A program made the position numbers and the translations under genes. Positions 29,645-38,693 of a stretch of DNA of 64,000 nt are shown here, one piece after another. This stretch comes from Raoultibacter phocaeensis (GTDB lineage Bacteria > Actinomycetota > Coriobacteriia > Coriobacteriales > Eggerthellaceae): assembly GCF_901411515.1 (NCBI RefSeq), contig NZ_CABDUX010000002.1:1364001-1428000 (forward strand), given 5' to 3'. The notes beneath the pieces were generated by a model. It saw only the letters and a program-made list of their open reading frames with translations, had not been told where the DNA came from and made no database searches. The stretch's first letter is position 1. The number at the start of each line of letters is the position of its first letter.

Positions 29645-30988
29645 CTACAACGCGGCCAGATAGCGATCGAGTTCCCATCGGGTCACGTTTCGCTGGTAGC
29701 TGTTCCATTCCGCACGTTTCGCCTCCACAAGATAGCCGTGAATGTGCTCGCCGAGCACGTCGCGCATCAGCTCTGATTCAGCGAACAGCTCGATCGCTTC
29801 GCCGAGGCTATCGGGCAGCGTTGCGATACCGAGCTTTCGAAGCTCTTGGCGCGACAGCCTGAACAGGTCTCGATCCTCGGTGGGAGGATCGAGTTCAAGC
29901 TCGTCTTCGATCCCCCTGAGACCCGCCGCAAGCATGACCGCGAACGCAAGATAGGGATTGGCGGCCGGATCGGGGCTTCGTAGCTCGATGCGGCATGCGC
30001 TTTCCTTCCCAGGCTTGTAGCCGGGAATGCGTACGAGGGTGGAGCGGTTGCGCTGCGCCCACGAGACGTACAGAGGTGCCTCCCCCCCGTCGACGAGGCG
30101 TTTATAGGAGTTCACGTACTGGTTCGTGATGGCGCAGAATTCAGGGGCGTATTTCAGAAGGCCCGCGATGTAGTGCTTGGCGACCTTCGACAGGTTGTAG
30201 CCCTCGGGATCGGCAATGTCGAAAAACGCGTTGTTGCCGTCCATATCGAAGAGGCTCTGGTGCACGTGCATGCCGCTTCCCGCTTCGTCGGCGAGAGGTT
30301 TGGGCATGAACGATGCGTGTACGCCGTGCTTCATGGCGATTTCCTTCACCACGAGCTTGTAGGTCATGACCGCGTCGGCCATGGAGAGCGCATCGGAATA
30401 GCGCAGGTCGATCTCATGCTGCGAAGGGCCGTTCTCATGGTGCGAGTACTCCACGGGAATACCCATCTTCTCGAGCGTGAGCACGGTATCGCGCCGAAGA
30501 TCGCTTGCCGAATCGAGGCAGGTGAGGTCAAAATACCCGCCACGATCAAGCACTTCGGTCCCCTCGGCATCCTTGAAGTAGTAGTACTCGAGCTCGGGTC
30601 CGACGTTGTAGACGTAGCCCATCTGCGCAGCCTTATCGACGACGCGCTTGAGCACCGCACGCGAATCGCCCTCGAACGGCTCGCCTGCAGGTGTCTTGAT
30701 CGAGCAGAACATGCGCGCGACGGCATTGGAGTCGGGGCGCCACGGCAGCACCTGGAACGTCGACGCGTCCGGATAGGCGAGCATATCCGATTCCTGCGTG
30801 CGACAGAAGCCCTCGACGCAGCTTCCGTCGAAACCCATGCCCTCGATAAACGCGTTTTCGAGTTCGCTCGGGATGACTGCGAACGATTTCATGGTGCCGA
30901 GCACGTCGGTGAACCAGAATCGGACGAAGTGAACGTCGCGGCTCTTGATGGTTTTGAGCACGAAGTCCTGATCGGGGTTTGTCGTCAT
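29645..30988 (-). CDS. glnA: Glutamine synthetase, type I (alpha-like)
   Basis: Makes glutamine from glutamate, ammonia and ATP (447 aa). Catalytic motifs are GFDGSCVEGF, GPELEYYYF, HHENGPSQHEIDL, AGSGMHVHQS, RIPGYKPGKESACRIELRSPDPAANPY. The length and the lack of the adenylylation-site tyrosine (the NLYDLP loop reads DRDLFRLS) point to a GSI-alpha enzyme not controlled by adenylylation. Control is more likely transcriptional through GlnR, encoded next in the operon. Confidence 0.95.
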   Translation of the reverse strand: MTTNPDQDFVLKTIKSRDVHFVRFWFTDVLGTMKSFAVIPSELENAFIEGMGFDGSCVEGFCRTQESDMLAYPDASTFQVLPWRPDSNAVARMFCSIKTPAGEPFEGDSRAVLKRVVDKAAQMGYVYNVGPELEYYYFKDAEGTEVLDRGGYFDLTCLDSASDLRRDTVLTLEKMGIPVEYSHHENGPSQHEIDLRYSDALSMADAVMTYKLVVKEIAMKHGVHASFMPKPLADEAGSGMHVHQSLFDMDGNNAFFDIADPEGYNLSKVAKHYIAGLLKYAPEFCAITNQYVNSYKRLVDGGEAPLYVSWAQRNRSTLVRIPGYKPGKESACRIELRSPDPAANPYLAFAVMLAAGLRGIEDELELDPPTEDRDLFRLSRQELRKLGIATLPDSLGEAIELFAESELMRDVLGEHIHGYLVEAKRAEWNSYQRNVTRWELDRYLAAL

Positions 30989-31053
30989 GGAAGCCTTCTT
31001 TCGATTGCGGTACGGCGCTCGATCCCTGGAAAAGCTTATCTGTGATGGCTTCC

Positions 31054-31084
31054 ATTATAAAGGCAATGGTTTCAAATATGTTAC
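31054..31084 (-). promoter_or_regulatory. glnA promoter with GlnR box
   Basis: On the minus strand GTAAC (31084-31080), six bases, GAAAC (31073-31069) exactly fits the a/b half-site pair gTnAC-n6-GaAAC known from Streptomyces GlnR. A perfect TATAAT (31059-31054) follows. The box covers the place where a -35 would be, and no consensus -35 is present, which suits control by the bound regulator. Confidence 0.78.
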
Positions 31085-31138
31085 GGGCGCAGCGCTTCCA
31101 AAAACGTTGGACCGAAAAACGGCACGGGCCGAATGACG

Positions 31139-31171
31139 AAAAGAGGCCGACTTCCAGAAGCCGACCTCTTT
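31139..31171 (-). terminator. Intrinsic terminator after metQ
   Basis: A 15-bp stem (31140-31154 with 31157-31171) is fully paired on the minus strand if two G-U pairs are allowed, and those positions are mismatched on the plus strand. TTTT follows on the minus strand. The strand-specific wobbles show it terminates the met operon, 50 bases past metQ. Confidence 0.85.
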
Positions 31172-31222
31172 CGGTAGAGCGTAATGCGGAGAGAACCGCA
31201 TCACGCCTGAATTGTGTGCTGG

Positions 31223-32080
31223 TTAGAACGTTGCGATAACCGCCCCATCGTAGGTGGAGTCGATGAACTGCTTCACCGTATCGCTTGTAAGCGCCTTCAC
31301 GAGCGCCTGGATCTTCTCGGAGTCCTTGTCGGCGGGATTGACCGCGACGACGTTGACGTACTTCTCGGCAGCCTCGGAATTCGCCTCTTCGCTTGCGATG
31401 GCGGTAGAGGGATCGAGTCCCGCGCCGATGGCGTAATTGCCGTTGATGACGGCCAGGTCAACGTCGGCAAGCGTACGCGGAAGCGCGGCGGCTTCGGCTT
31501 CGATGATCTCGACGTTTTTGGGATTCTCAGCGATGTCATTCTTCGTTGCGGTCAGACCAGCGCCGTCTTTGAGCGTGATGACCCCCTGCTCTTGCAGCAG
31601 GAGAAGGGCGCGGGCTTCGTTGGTGGCATCGTTCGGGACGGCGATCTGGGCGCCCTCAGGCAAATCGTCGAAGCTTGCGGACTTGCCGGGATAGACGCAC
31701 AGCGGCTCGAAGTGGATGCCGCCCGCGGAAACGAGGTCGAGGCCGCGCTCGGCGTCGAAGTCCTCAAGGTAGGTGATGTGCTGGAAGTAGTTCGCGTCGA
31801 GCTCGCCGTTCGAAAGCGCGAGGTTCGGCTGCACGTAGTCGGAAAACTCCTGGATTTCAAGCGTGTAGCCCTGGTCGGCAAGCTGGGCCTTGACCTGTTC
31901 GAGGATCTCGGCATGGGGTGCCGGCGATGCGCCGACCTTGATGACCTTGTCCTCGCTTGCAGGAGCGTCGCCCGACGACGAGCCGTTCGAGTCGCCCGAT
32001 CCGCATCCGGCCAGAAGGCCGAGGGTGCCGCAGGCGAGCGCAGCGGCAAGTCCGATCTTAAGTACGTTTCTCAATTTCAT
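31223..32080 (-). CDS. metQ: MetQ/NlpA-type methionine-binding lipoprotein
   Basis: A 285-aa substrate-binding lipoprotein of the methionine ABC importer. Signal peptide with lipobox LLAGC (Cys near residue 26), Ser/Gly linker, then VIKVGASPAPHAEIL, NGELDANYFQHITYL and NGNYAIGAGLDPSTAI, all typical of the NlpA family. Last gene of metN-metI-metQ. The family also binds other methionine derivatives. Confidence 0.94.
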   Translation of the reverse strand: MKLRNVLKIGLAAALACGTLGLLAGCGSGDSNGSSSGDAPASEDKVIKVGASPAPHAEILEQVKAQLADQGYTLEIQEFSDYVQPNLALSNGELDANYFQHITYLEDFDAERGLDLVSAGGIHFEPLCVYPGKSASFDDLPEGAQIAVPNDATNEARALLLLQEQGVITLKDGAGLTATKNDIAENPKNVEIIEAEAAALPRTLADVDLAVINGNYAIGAGLDPSTAIASEEANSEAAEKYVNVVAVNPADKDSEKIQALVKALTSDTVKQFIDSTYDGAVIATF

Positions 32081-32191
32081 GGTGTAACCCTTCCCTTTTC
32101 TTACGATACACGAATACGCGTATGAATTTTGGATTCTAGTACATGTACGAGGAAAAACCTGTTCGGGCGATGCCGATTTACGGTGAACGCG
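32081..32191. promoter_or_regulatory. metI-metQ spacer with two palindromes
   Basis: A 111-bp A/T-rich spacer with two perfect 10-bp palindromes, ATACGCGTAT (32114-32123) and GTACATGTAC (32139-32148). They could be operator sites for separate metQ expression. GGGAAGGG precedes metQ. Confidence 0.35.
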
Positions 32192-32869
32192 CTATCTCGT
32201 GCGCTTGTCGACGCGCCGCGCGACCACGTTCATGATGCTCTGCATGATCTGCACGAGCACGATGCAGATCAGAAGCGCCGCAACCATAACCTCGACCTCG
32301 TAGCGCTGGTAGCCGTATCTGACCGCAATGTCGCCCAAGCCGCCCGCGCCCACCATGCCGGCGATGGCCGAATAGCCCAGAAGCGTAATGAGCGTAATGG
32401 CCGCACCGCGCACGAGCGAAGGCACGCTTTCTTTGAGGTAGACCTTGATAACAACCTGCCAGATGTTCGCACCGAAGCTTTGCGCCGCCTCGACGAGCCC
32501 CGCATCAACCTCGGCGAGGCTCTGCTCGACCATGCGCGCAACGAACGGGATCGCAGCGATGATGAGCGGAAACACCGCACCGGGAACACCGAGCGTCGTG
32601 CCGGTGACAAAACGCGTGGCGGGAATCAGCACGACGATGAGGATCACGAACGGAATGGAGCGCCCGATGTTGACGATCCAGCCGAGCACCGTGTTGAGCA
32701 CCCGGTTGGGCCTCAGGCCCCCAGGTGCGGACACGAACAGAAGCACCCCGAGCGGAATGCCCACAAGATAGGCGATGATGGTTGGTATGCCCATCATGAG
32801 AATCGTGTCCCAGGTGCCCTGGGCAAGCAGACCTCCGTACTGCGCGAAAAACCCTTGCAGCCACTCCAT
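32192..32869 (-). CDS. metI: Methionine ABC transporter permease
   Basis: A 225-aa permease with five to six membrane helices and the coupling-loop EAA motif VEAAQSFGANIWQV. The sequence GRSIPFVILIV and TTLGVPGAVFPL are MetI signatures. It starts one base after metN stops and is followed by metQ. Confidence 0.94.
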   Translation of the reverse strand: MEWLQGFFAQYGGLLAQGTWDTILMMGIPTIIAYLVGIPLGVLLFVSAPGGLRPNRVLNTVLGWIVNIGRSIPFVILIVVLIPATRFVTGTTLGVPGAVFPLIIAAIPFVARMVEQSLAEVDAGLVEAAQSFGANIWQVVIKVYLKESVPSLVRGAAITLITLLGYSAIAGMVGAGGLGDIAVRYGYQRYEVEVMVAALLICIVLVQIMQSIMNVVARRVDKRTR

Positions 32870-32870
32870 G

Positions 32871-33638
32871 CTACCCCACCTGCCTTTCGGCGGGGTCGCC
32901 CGGCAGATAGTCGCTTCCCAGTAGTTCGCGAGTCACAGCGCTTCGCGGGTTCGAGAACACGGCTCTCGTATCCCCCGTCTCGACGATGCGCCCCTGGTCG
33001 ATGACCGCGATCTTGTTGCAGATCTTCTCGGCTACGGCAAGCGAGTGGGTGATGACGACCATCGTCACCCCGAGCTCTTCGTTGATGCTCTTGAGAAGCT
33101 TGAGTATCGAAATGGTCGTCCGGGTGTCAAGTGCGCTTGTAGCCTCGTCGCACAGCATCACGCGTGGGTTGTTGGCAAGTGCGCGCGCGATGGCAACACG
33201 CTGCTGCTGTCCGCCCGAAAGCTGGCTCGGATAGCTCTTCGCCTTCTCGGTAAGCCCTACGAGCTCCAAGAGCTCCAGCGCACGCGCCTCGCGATGCTCT
33301 TTCTTATCGTGGCGCAGCTCGAGCGGAAACGTCACGTTCTTCAAAACCGTGCGCTGCTGGAACAGGCTGAAATTCTGGAAGATCATGCCGATGGATGCGC
33401 GCAGCGAAAGCAACTGCTTGCCCGCGTAGCCCGTGACATCCTCGCCGTCGATGACGATACGGCCGGACGTGGGTCGCTCGAGCAGGTTGATGCAACGCAC
33501 GAGCGTCGATTTACCCGCACCCGATTCGCCGATGATACCGAAGATATCGCCATCAGCGATAGTGAGGCTGACGTCGGTAAGCGCATGGTGCTTCGACGCG
33601 CCGTCGTATGTTTTTGACAGATGCTCGATCTGGATCAT
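32871..33638 (-). CDS. metN: Methionine ABC transporter ATPase
   Basis: A 255-aa ATPase. Walker A GESGAGKST, Q-loop QNFSLF, signature LSGGQQQRVAIARAL, Walker B VMLCDEATSALD and the H-loop histidine in VITHSL. It lacks the C-terminal C2 regulatory domain of E. coli MetN (343 aa), so methionine feedback inhibition through that domain is not expected. First gene of the operon. Confidence 0.93.
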   Translation of the reverse strand: MIQIEHLSKTYDGASKHHALTDVSLTIADGDIFGIIGESGAGKSTLVRCINLLERPTSGRIVIDGEDVTGYAGKQLLSLRASIGMIFQNFSLFQQRTVLKNVTFPLELRHDKKEHREARALELLELVGLTEKAKSYPSQLSGGQQQRVAIARALANNPRVMLCDEATSALDTRTTISILKLLKSINEELGVTMVVITHSLAVAEKICNKIAVIDQGRIVETGDTRAVFSNPRSAVTRELLGSDYLPGDPAERQVG

Positions 33639-33806
33639 TGTTCAGATTTCCTCGTACAGAATAACTAACATGATATGCGGCCGTACATGGTTTGAGATAT
33701 GGCCGCTCGGAAGCTAGGCCTGAGTGTCTGCGCGCACGCCGACGAACCCAGGCTTGGGCATGCACATCATCATGCTATGTACGAATTCGAAATTCATAAC
33801 GGGTCA

Positions 33807-33834
33807 ATACTACTCGATGATTTCGAGATGTCAA
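33807..33834 (-). promoter_or_regulatory. metNIQ promoter with dyad in the spacer
   Basis: A consensus -35 TTGACA (33834-33829), 16-base spacer and TAGTAT (33812-33807) on the minus strand. The spacer contains CTCGA-AATCA-TCGAG, an inverted repeat placed where a repressor would block polymerase. The predicted leader of about 160 bases shows no SAM-I riboswitch core. Confidence 0.68.
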
Positions 33835-33851
33835 GTACGCACATCCCTTAA

Positions 33852-33875
33852 AATCCACGACAAGCTGTGTATAAT
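33852..33875 (+). promoter_or_regulatory. Leaderless promoter of GT4 gene
   Basis: A perfect TATAAT (33870-33875) lies 7 bases before the ATG at 33883, so transcription should start at or next to the initiation codon. There is no ribosome site. The -35 is weak (TTAAAA region near 33849-33854). Confidence 0.65.
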
Positions 33876-33882
33876 AGCTCGG

Positions 33883-35109
33883 ATGAACAGCGCAAGGAAA
33901 AAAATCGCAGTGGTAACCATGGGCGTGAAGCTCGGCGACGAGACGCGCGGCTACACCCGGTTCCGCTTCCTTTCGGAATTACTGGTCCGCGAGGGATTCG
34001 AAGTCGACCTCATCACGTCGAGCTTTCAGCACTGGGACAAAGCGCACCGCGACACCTCGAAGGCGTGCTATCGGAACCTTCCCTACTCCCTCGTGTTCAT
34101 CGACGAGCCGGGCTACACCAAAAACCTCGATCTCGGGCGCATCAGAAGCCATGCGGTGGCAGCCAAAAACCTCCGCGCCCACCTCGAAGCGCACCAAGGC
34201 GAGTATGCGCTTATCTACGCCGAGATTCCGCCGAATGACGTCGCTCGCGCATGCGCTGAATACGCGAGCGGACACGGTATTCCATTCGTAGCCGACATCA
34301 ACGATCTATGGCCTGAAGCCATGCGTATGGTCGTGAACATCCCCGTCGTAAGCGACATCGCATTCTACCCGTTCGCCCGCGATGCGAGACGCGTGTACGA
34401 GCTTTTGTCAGGCGCGGTCGGAACCTCTGACGAATACGCCGATCGACCGACGAAGGATCGCGAAAAGCCCTACCCCAAAGCAACGGTCTACGTGGGAAAC
34501 GTCCTCGCCGATTTCGATGCCGGCGTGCGGGCTCATGCCGCCGAGATCGAGAAACCGCAGGGCGAGGTGTGGGTAACCTATGCGGGCACGCTCGGCGCGA
34601 GCTATGACATCGCGACGCTCGTCGAAGCGGCATCGCTGCTCGCAAAACGCGCGGACTGCGTGCGCGTTAAGATCCTCGGCGACGGTCCCGACCGGGAGAA
34701 ACTCGAAGCGCTCGCGCACGAAAAGCAAGCGCCGGTGGATTTTCTCGGCTACATGGATTACCCGCACATGGCCGCCTTTCTCGCCGCCTCCGACATTACC
34801 GTGAACTCGCTTGTGCAATCGGCCGTGCAAAGCATCGTCACGAAGATCGGAGATTACCTGGCAAGCGGAAACCCTCTCATCAACACCGGCACGAGCCCCG
34901 AGTTCAAAAAACTCGTTGCAAGCGGCGGTTTCGGCGTGAACGTCGAGGCGGAAAACGCCGAGGTGCTTGCAGAAGCTATCGAGAAGCTCACCCTGAACCC
35001 CAGCATGCGCAAGATCATGGGCGCGAAAGCGCGCGCCGTCGCCGAAGAGTCGTTCGACCAGCCGCGTTCGTATATGAGAATCGTCGACCTGATTCGAACT
35101 CTGATCTGA
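33883..35109 (+). CDS. GT4-like glycosyltransferase
   Basis: A 408-aa glycosyltransferase with two Rossmann halves. The N-terminal acceptor domain starts KIAVVTMGVKLGDETRG; the C-terminal donor domain contains VTYAGTLGASYDIATLV, VKILGDGPDREKLEAL, VDFLGYMDY and the E-x7-E-like region. Start at MNSARKK fits the leaderless promoter. It heads a three-gene set with the aminotransferase and sugar-phosphate transferase, so it probably adds an early sugar of a lipid-linked glycan. Confidence 0.82.
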   Translation: MNSARKKIAVVTMGVKLGDETRGYTRFRFLSELLVREGFEVDLITSSFQHWDKAHRDTSKACYRNLPYSLVFIDEPGYTKNLDLGRIRSHAVAAKNLRAHLEAHQGEYALIYAEIPPNDVARACAEYASGHGIPFVADINDLWPEAMRMVVNIPVVSDIAFYPFARDARRVYELLSGAVGTSDEYADRPTKDREKPYPKATVYVGNVLADFDAGVRAHAAEIEKPQGEVWVTYAGTLGASYDIATLVEAASLLAKRADCVRVKILGDGPDREKLEALAHEKQAPVDFLGYMDYPHMAAFLAASDITVNSLVQSAVQSIVTKIGDYLASGNPLINTGTSPEFKKLVASGGFGVNVEAENAEVLAEAIEKLTLNPSMRKIMGAKARAVAEESFDQPRSYMRIVDLIRTLI

Positions 35110-35123
35110 TTTCTGTGGTGCAA

Positions 35124-35153
35124 TCGACCGCACGGCGCGCCTTGCCCTATAAT
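35124..35153 (+). promoter_or_regulatory. Leaderless promoter of aminotransferase gene
   Basis: TCGACC (35124-35129), an 18-base spacer and a perfect TATAAT (35148-35153) lie 6 bases before the ATG at 35160. No ribosome site is present. It is the second of several such arrangements in this window. Confidence 0.65.
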
Positions 35154-35159
35154 GGACGC

Positions 35160-36395
35160 ATGGAAGCAACCCGACATATCTCATTCTCCCCGCCCGACAT
35201 TACCGAGGCGGAGATCGACGCCGTTGCCGAGGCCCTGCGATCAGGCTGGATAACCACCGGCCCGAAAACAAAAGAGCTCGAACTGAGCATAGCCGCCTAC
35301 ACGAAAGCAACGAAAGCCGTATGCCTTTCATCGGCAACCGCAGCGCTCGAATGCGCCTTGCGAGCGCTCGGCATCGGTCCCGGCGACGAGGTCATAACCT
35401 CGGCCTACACCTACACCGCATCGTGCTCGCCCATCTGCCACGTGGGAGCAACGCCCGTGCTCGTCGATACCGCGCCCGGCTCCTACGAAATGAACTATGC
35501 CGAACTCGGCGACCTCATCACCGAACGCACGAAAGCCGTTATACCCGTCGACATTGCAGGCAGGATGTGCGACTACGACAGGCTTACAGGCGTTCTTTTG
35601 ACGAAGAAGGCCCTGTGGCACCCGGAAAATGAGCTGCAGCGCGCTTTCGACCGTGTCATCATCGTGGCCGATGCCGCCCATTCGCTCGGTGCAGACTACC
35701 ACGGGCGCGCAAGCGGTTCGGTTGCCGATTTCACCACGTTCTCGTTCCATGCCGTGAAGAATCTCACGACAGCCGAAGGCGGGGCGCTCGTATGGCGCGA
35801 AGGCGGATTCGACTCCGAGGCGCTCTACCGAGACCTCATGCTGCAATCTCTCCACGGCCAAACGAAAGACGCGCTTGCCAAAACGAAGGTCGGCGCCTGG
35901 GAGTACGACATCGCGTTTCCGGGCTGGAAGTGCAACATGACCGACATCCAGGCGGCGATGGGGCTGGCTCAGCTTACACGCTATCCGAAACTTCTCGCCC
36001 GCAGGCGCGAGATTATCATGCGCTACGAAGCGGGTCTCGCCGAAACCGGAGCATGCGTGCTCAAGCACTTCGGTGACTGGGCGAATTCGAGCGGTCACCT
36101 CATGCTCGTGCGGCTGCCGGGCAAGGACGAGGCGTTTCGCAACCGAGTCATCGAGCTCATGGCCGAGGCGGGCGTTGCAACGAACGTCCATTACAAGCCC
36201 CTGCCCCTGTTCACTGCGTACCGTACCCTCGGATTCGACATCGCCGACTTCCCGAACGCGTATGCCCAATACCGAAACGAAATAACGTTGCCGCTCCACA
36301 CCCTGCTCTCCGACGAAGATGTCGACTACGTGATAGGAACGTTCAAGCGGGCTCTCGAAGCTGCGGACGAGCAGGATACGCGAGGGCGCGGCTGA
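35160..36395 (+). CDS. DegT/DnrJ/EryC1 sugar aminotransferase
   Basis: PLP-dependent amination of a keto-sugar nucleotide (411 aa). Signatures: SGWITTGPKTKELE, SSATAALECAL (phosphate binding), ADAAHSLGA (the Asp that contacts PLP) and FSFHAVKNLTTAEGG with the Schiff-base lysine. With a PglC-like transferase immediately downstream this resembles the PglE step in diamino-sugar synthesis, although no 4,6-dehydratase or acetyltransferase partner is adjacent. Confidence 0.9.
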   Translation: MEATRHISFSPPDITEAEIDAVAEALRSGWITTGPKTKELELSIAAYTKATKAVCLSSATAALECALRALGIGPGDEVITSAYTYTASCSPICHVGATPVLVDTAPGSYEMNYAELGDLITERTKAVIPVDIAGRMCDYDRLTGVLLTKKALWHPENELQRAFDRVIIVADAAHSLGADYHGRASGSVADFTTFSFHAVKNLTTAEGGALVWREGGFDSEALYRDLMLQSLHGQTKDALAKTKVGAWEYDIAFPGWKCNMTDIQAAMGLAQLTRYPKLLARRREIIMRYEAGLAETGACVLKHFGDWANSSGHLMLVRLPGKDEAFRNRVIELMAEAGVATNVHYKPLPLFTAYRTLGFDIADFPNAYAQYRNEITLPLHTLLSDEDVDYVIGTFKRALEAADEQDTRGRG

Positions 36396-36991
36396 TGTAC
36401 GCCCGCTTCGTGAAGAGATGCCTCGACATTCTCATCGGAATCGTCGCCTCGCCCTTCGTCGCCCTGATACTGCTTATCCTGGCACCGTTCATCCATTTCG
36501 AGGACAAGGGGCCCGTCTTCTACAACGCGCCGCGCATCGGCAAAGACGGACGGGTTTTCAAGATGTACAAGCTCCGGTCGATGAAAGTGGATGCGCCCGA
36601 TCTCACGATGCCCGACGGATCGACCTATAACGGAGCAGATGATCCGCGCATGACGCGCATGGGACGCTTCATGCGAAAGACGAGCATCGACGAGCTTCCT
36701 CAGATATTCAACGTGGTCAAAGGCGATATGAGCCTCATCGGCCCCCGACCCGATCTCGAACGCGAAACCGAACTGTACGTGGGCAACGAACGCGAGAAGC
36801 TACTCGTACGCCCCGGCATCACCGGCTACGCCGCCGTGTGCGGCAGAAACGCGCTCCCTTGGCACGATCGGCTCGCGCTCGATGTCTACTACGTGCACCA
36901 TCTCACGTTTCGGCTCGACGTGAAGATATTCTTCAAGACGTTCGCGACGGTGTTCGGACAGGAGGGCGTGTTCGTCGAAGACGAAGAATAG
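36395..36991 (+). CDS. Initiating sugar-phosphate transferase (PglC/WcaJ C-terminal type)
   Basis: A 198-aa monotopic phosphoglycosyltransferase that moves a sugar-1-phosphate onto undecaprenyl phosphate. One N-terminal re-entrant membrane helix (about 9-33), then GPVFYNAPRIGKDGRVFKMYKLRSM, the DE catalytic pair in SIDELPQIFNV and GDMSLIGPRPDL. The small form, like PglC. The ATG shares the A of the aminotransferase stop (TGATG). The 57-bp gap to the convergent gene shows no clear terminator. Confidence 0.93.
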   Translation: MYARFVKRCLDILIGIVASPFVALILLILAPFIHFEDKGPVFYNAPRIGKDGRVFKMYKLRSMKVDAPDLTMPDGSTYNGADDPRMTRMGRFMRKTSIDELPQIFNVVKGDMSLIGPRPDLERETELYVGNEREKLLVRPGITGYAAVCGRNALPWHDRLALDVYYVHHLTFRLDVKIFFKTFATVFGQEGVFVEDEE

Positions 36992-37048
36992 CTCCGCCTT
37001 GCCTTCTATCCCGCACGACTCCGAGTCCTAAAATCGCCCTGCACTGTC

Positions 37049-38689
37049 CTACTCGGATTGGATTCCGAACGGATCCCACGTATCCGATATGCCCTCGAAT
37101 GCGCCGCGCTTCTCAAGCTCGCGGTAGAAATCCTTCGTATACCGGTACATCGTCATCGGATATTCCCCGAACTCCTGCCCGAGCGCCTGCTTGTACTCCG
37201 CCCACATGCACCAGAGGAATCCGCCGAGCGCCACGTAGAGGTAATGGCGCGTCCATTCGTTCTCCGTCGGCTCATCCCCAACGTACAGACGCAGAGCAAG
37301 GTCGATGCGTTCTTTATCGAGTTCGGCGAAAATGGCGTACATCGCAACGTCCATGATCGGATCGCCCATGCCCGCAAATTCCCAGTCTATGACACGCCCC
37401 TCGCCGTCCGGCAGCATGAGGATGTTGATGTGAGCGTAATCGCCGTGGCAGAGAATCTCGGGCACCTCGACGCGCTTTTTCAGCGCGAACAGGCGACGTA
37501 CCTTGCGATTCGTCTCCTCGATGTCGCGAAACCGAATCGCATGGGCGCTTTCGGCGAGTGCATAGTAGTCGGCGATCATGCGCGCGATATCGAAGCGGTG
37601 CGGAATCTCGATCGCAAGCTCGTGCACCTTTTTTATCTGCTGCATCGATATTTCGAGATCGCGATCGTCAAAGGGATCGGCGGAGCGCACGTCGTGCCAG
37701 TACCGCGTGATCTTGATGCCCGTTTCGGCATCGAAGCGCACCACCTCGTCCGATATGCCGAGCGGCGCGATCGAGTCGTACACAAGCTTCTCGCTTCGCC
37801 GGTCGATCTGCTTGTCGGTGCCGATGCCGGGTACGCGCAGCACATATTCGTCGCTTCCGAGGGCGAAGTGGAACGAATTGTTCGTGACGCCCTCTTTGAG
37901 CGGGAAGATGTCGGTGATGGCCGACTCTTCGACGCCGAACGAGTCCGCGATGAAGCGCATGACCTCGTTGCGCGAATCGGTGGCGTAGGAAACGTCGTAC
38001 GCGCGCAGCTCTTCGAGGCACTCGAACTCGTGCACGTTGCCCGTCTGGTCGTTCACGTACATGACGAGTTCGTCGATATGGTCCTTGAGAACCTGCTCCC
38101 AATAGAAATCATCGGCATCCGGACAGCGTGCGTACTCGTCCATGAGCTCCTTGAAGCGGTTGGAGAACGCTTCGTCGAAGAACGCGGGGCCGACGATGGC
38201 AAGCGCATCCGCTCCCCCGATTTCGATGCTTGTAATTCTACCGCTTTCATCGGACTCGATGCACCACTCGTCGGTCGGCCCGTCGAATCTGAGGCACGAG
38301 AACCAACTGTGCGACTCGTGCGCATTGAACGGCGATCGCTCGATCCAGTTATCGGCCATAAGCACGTAGGAATTCTTCAGATACGGCGCGGCCAAACGCA
38401 GGCTTTCGAGGTTGTTCTTCGTCGCATAATCGGGATTGTAGATGAGCTTCACGCCGTAGGCGTCGACCAGGTACTCGAAGGCTTCTTTCATGTATCCGAT
38501 GACTATAACGATGTCGGTGATCCCCGCCTCGATGAGCTGTTCGATCTGCCGTTCGAGCATCGGCTTGCCGTGTACTTCGAGCAGCCCCTTCGGAGTATCG
38601 TAGGTCAGCGGCACGAACCGCGATCCGAAACCCGCCGCAAGGATGATCGCGTTGTCGACCGGCTTCAAATATGCTTGCGTATCCCCCAT
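37049..38689 (-). CDS. LicC-LicA-like fusion: nucleotidyltransferase + choline/ethanolamine kinase
   Basis: A 546-aa two-domain enzyme. Residues 12-245: nucleotidyltransferase (AIILAAGFGSRFVPLTYDTPKGLLEV) close in pattern to LicC CTP:phosphocholine cytidylyltransferase. Residues 260-546: choline-kinase/APH fold with LCHGDYAHINIL and VIDWEFAGMGDP. Predicted to phosphorylate an amino-alcohol and then make its CDP derivative. Unlike its two relatives upstream it has no N-terminal HTH, only 11 residues before the first strand. Last gene of the array; 4 bases after the EutH-like gene. Confidence 0.85.
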   Translation of the reverse strand: MGDTQAYLKPVDNAIILAAGFGSRFVPLTYDTPKGLLEVHGKPMLERQIEQLIEAGITDIVIVIGYMKEAFEYLVDAYGVKLIYNPDYATKNNLESLRLAAPYLKNSYVLMADNWIERSPFNAHESHSWFSCLRFDGPTDEWCIESDESGRITSIEIGGADALAIVGPAFFDEAFSNRFKELMDEYARCPDADDFYWEQVLKDHIDELVMYVNDQTGNVHEFECLEELRAYDVSYATDSRNEVMRFIADSFGVEESAITDIFPLKEGVTNNSFHFALGSDEYVLRVPGIGTDKQIDRRSEKLVYDSIAPLGISDEVVRFDAETGIKITRYWHDVRSADPFDDRDLEISMQQIKKVHELAIEIPHRFDIARMIADYYALAESAHAIRFRDIEETNRKVRRLFALKKRVEVPEILCHGDYAHINILMLPDGEGRVIDWEFAGMGDPIMDVAMYAIFAELDKERIDLALRLYVGDEPTENEWTRHYLYVALGGFLWCMWAEYKQALGQEFGEYPMTMYRYTKDFYRELEKRGAFEGISDTWDPFGIQSE

Positions 38690-38693
38690 TGCT

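Noticed and set aside
30072-30078. C7 run in glnA and a similar C7 in rfbC as contingency tracts
   Set aside because: Seven bases is short for slippage, and loss of glnA would be harmful; treated as chance in a high-GC genome.
33639-33806. SAM riboswitch in the metN leader
   Set aside because: Position and length were suggestive, but none of the conserved SAM-I core could be found by eye on the minus strand.
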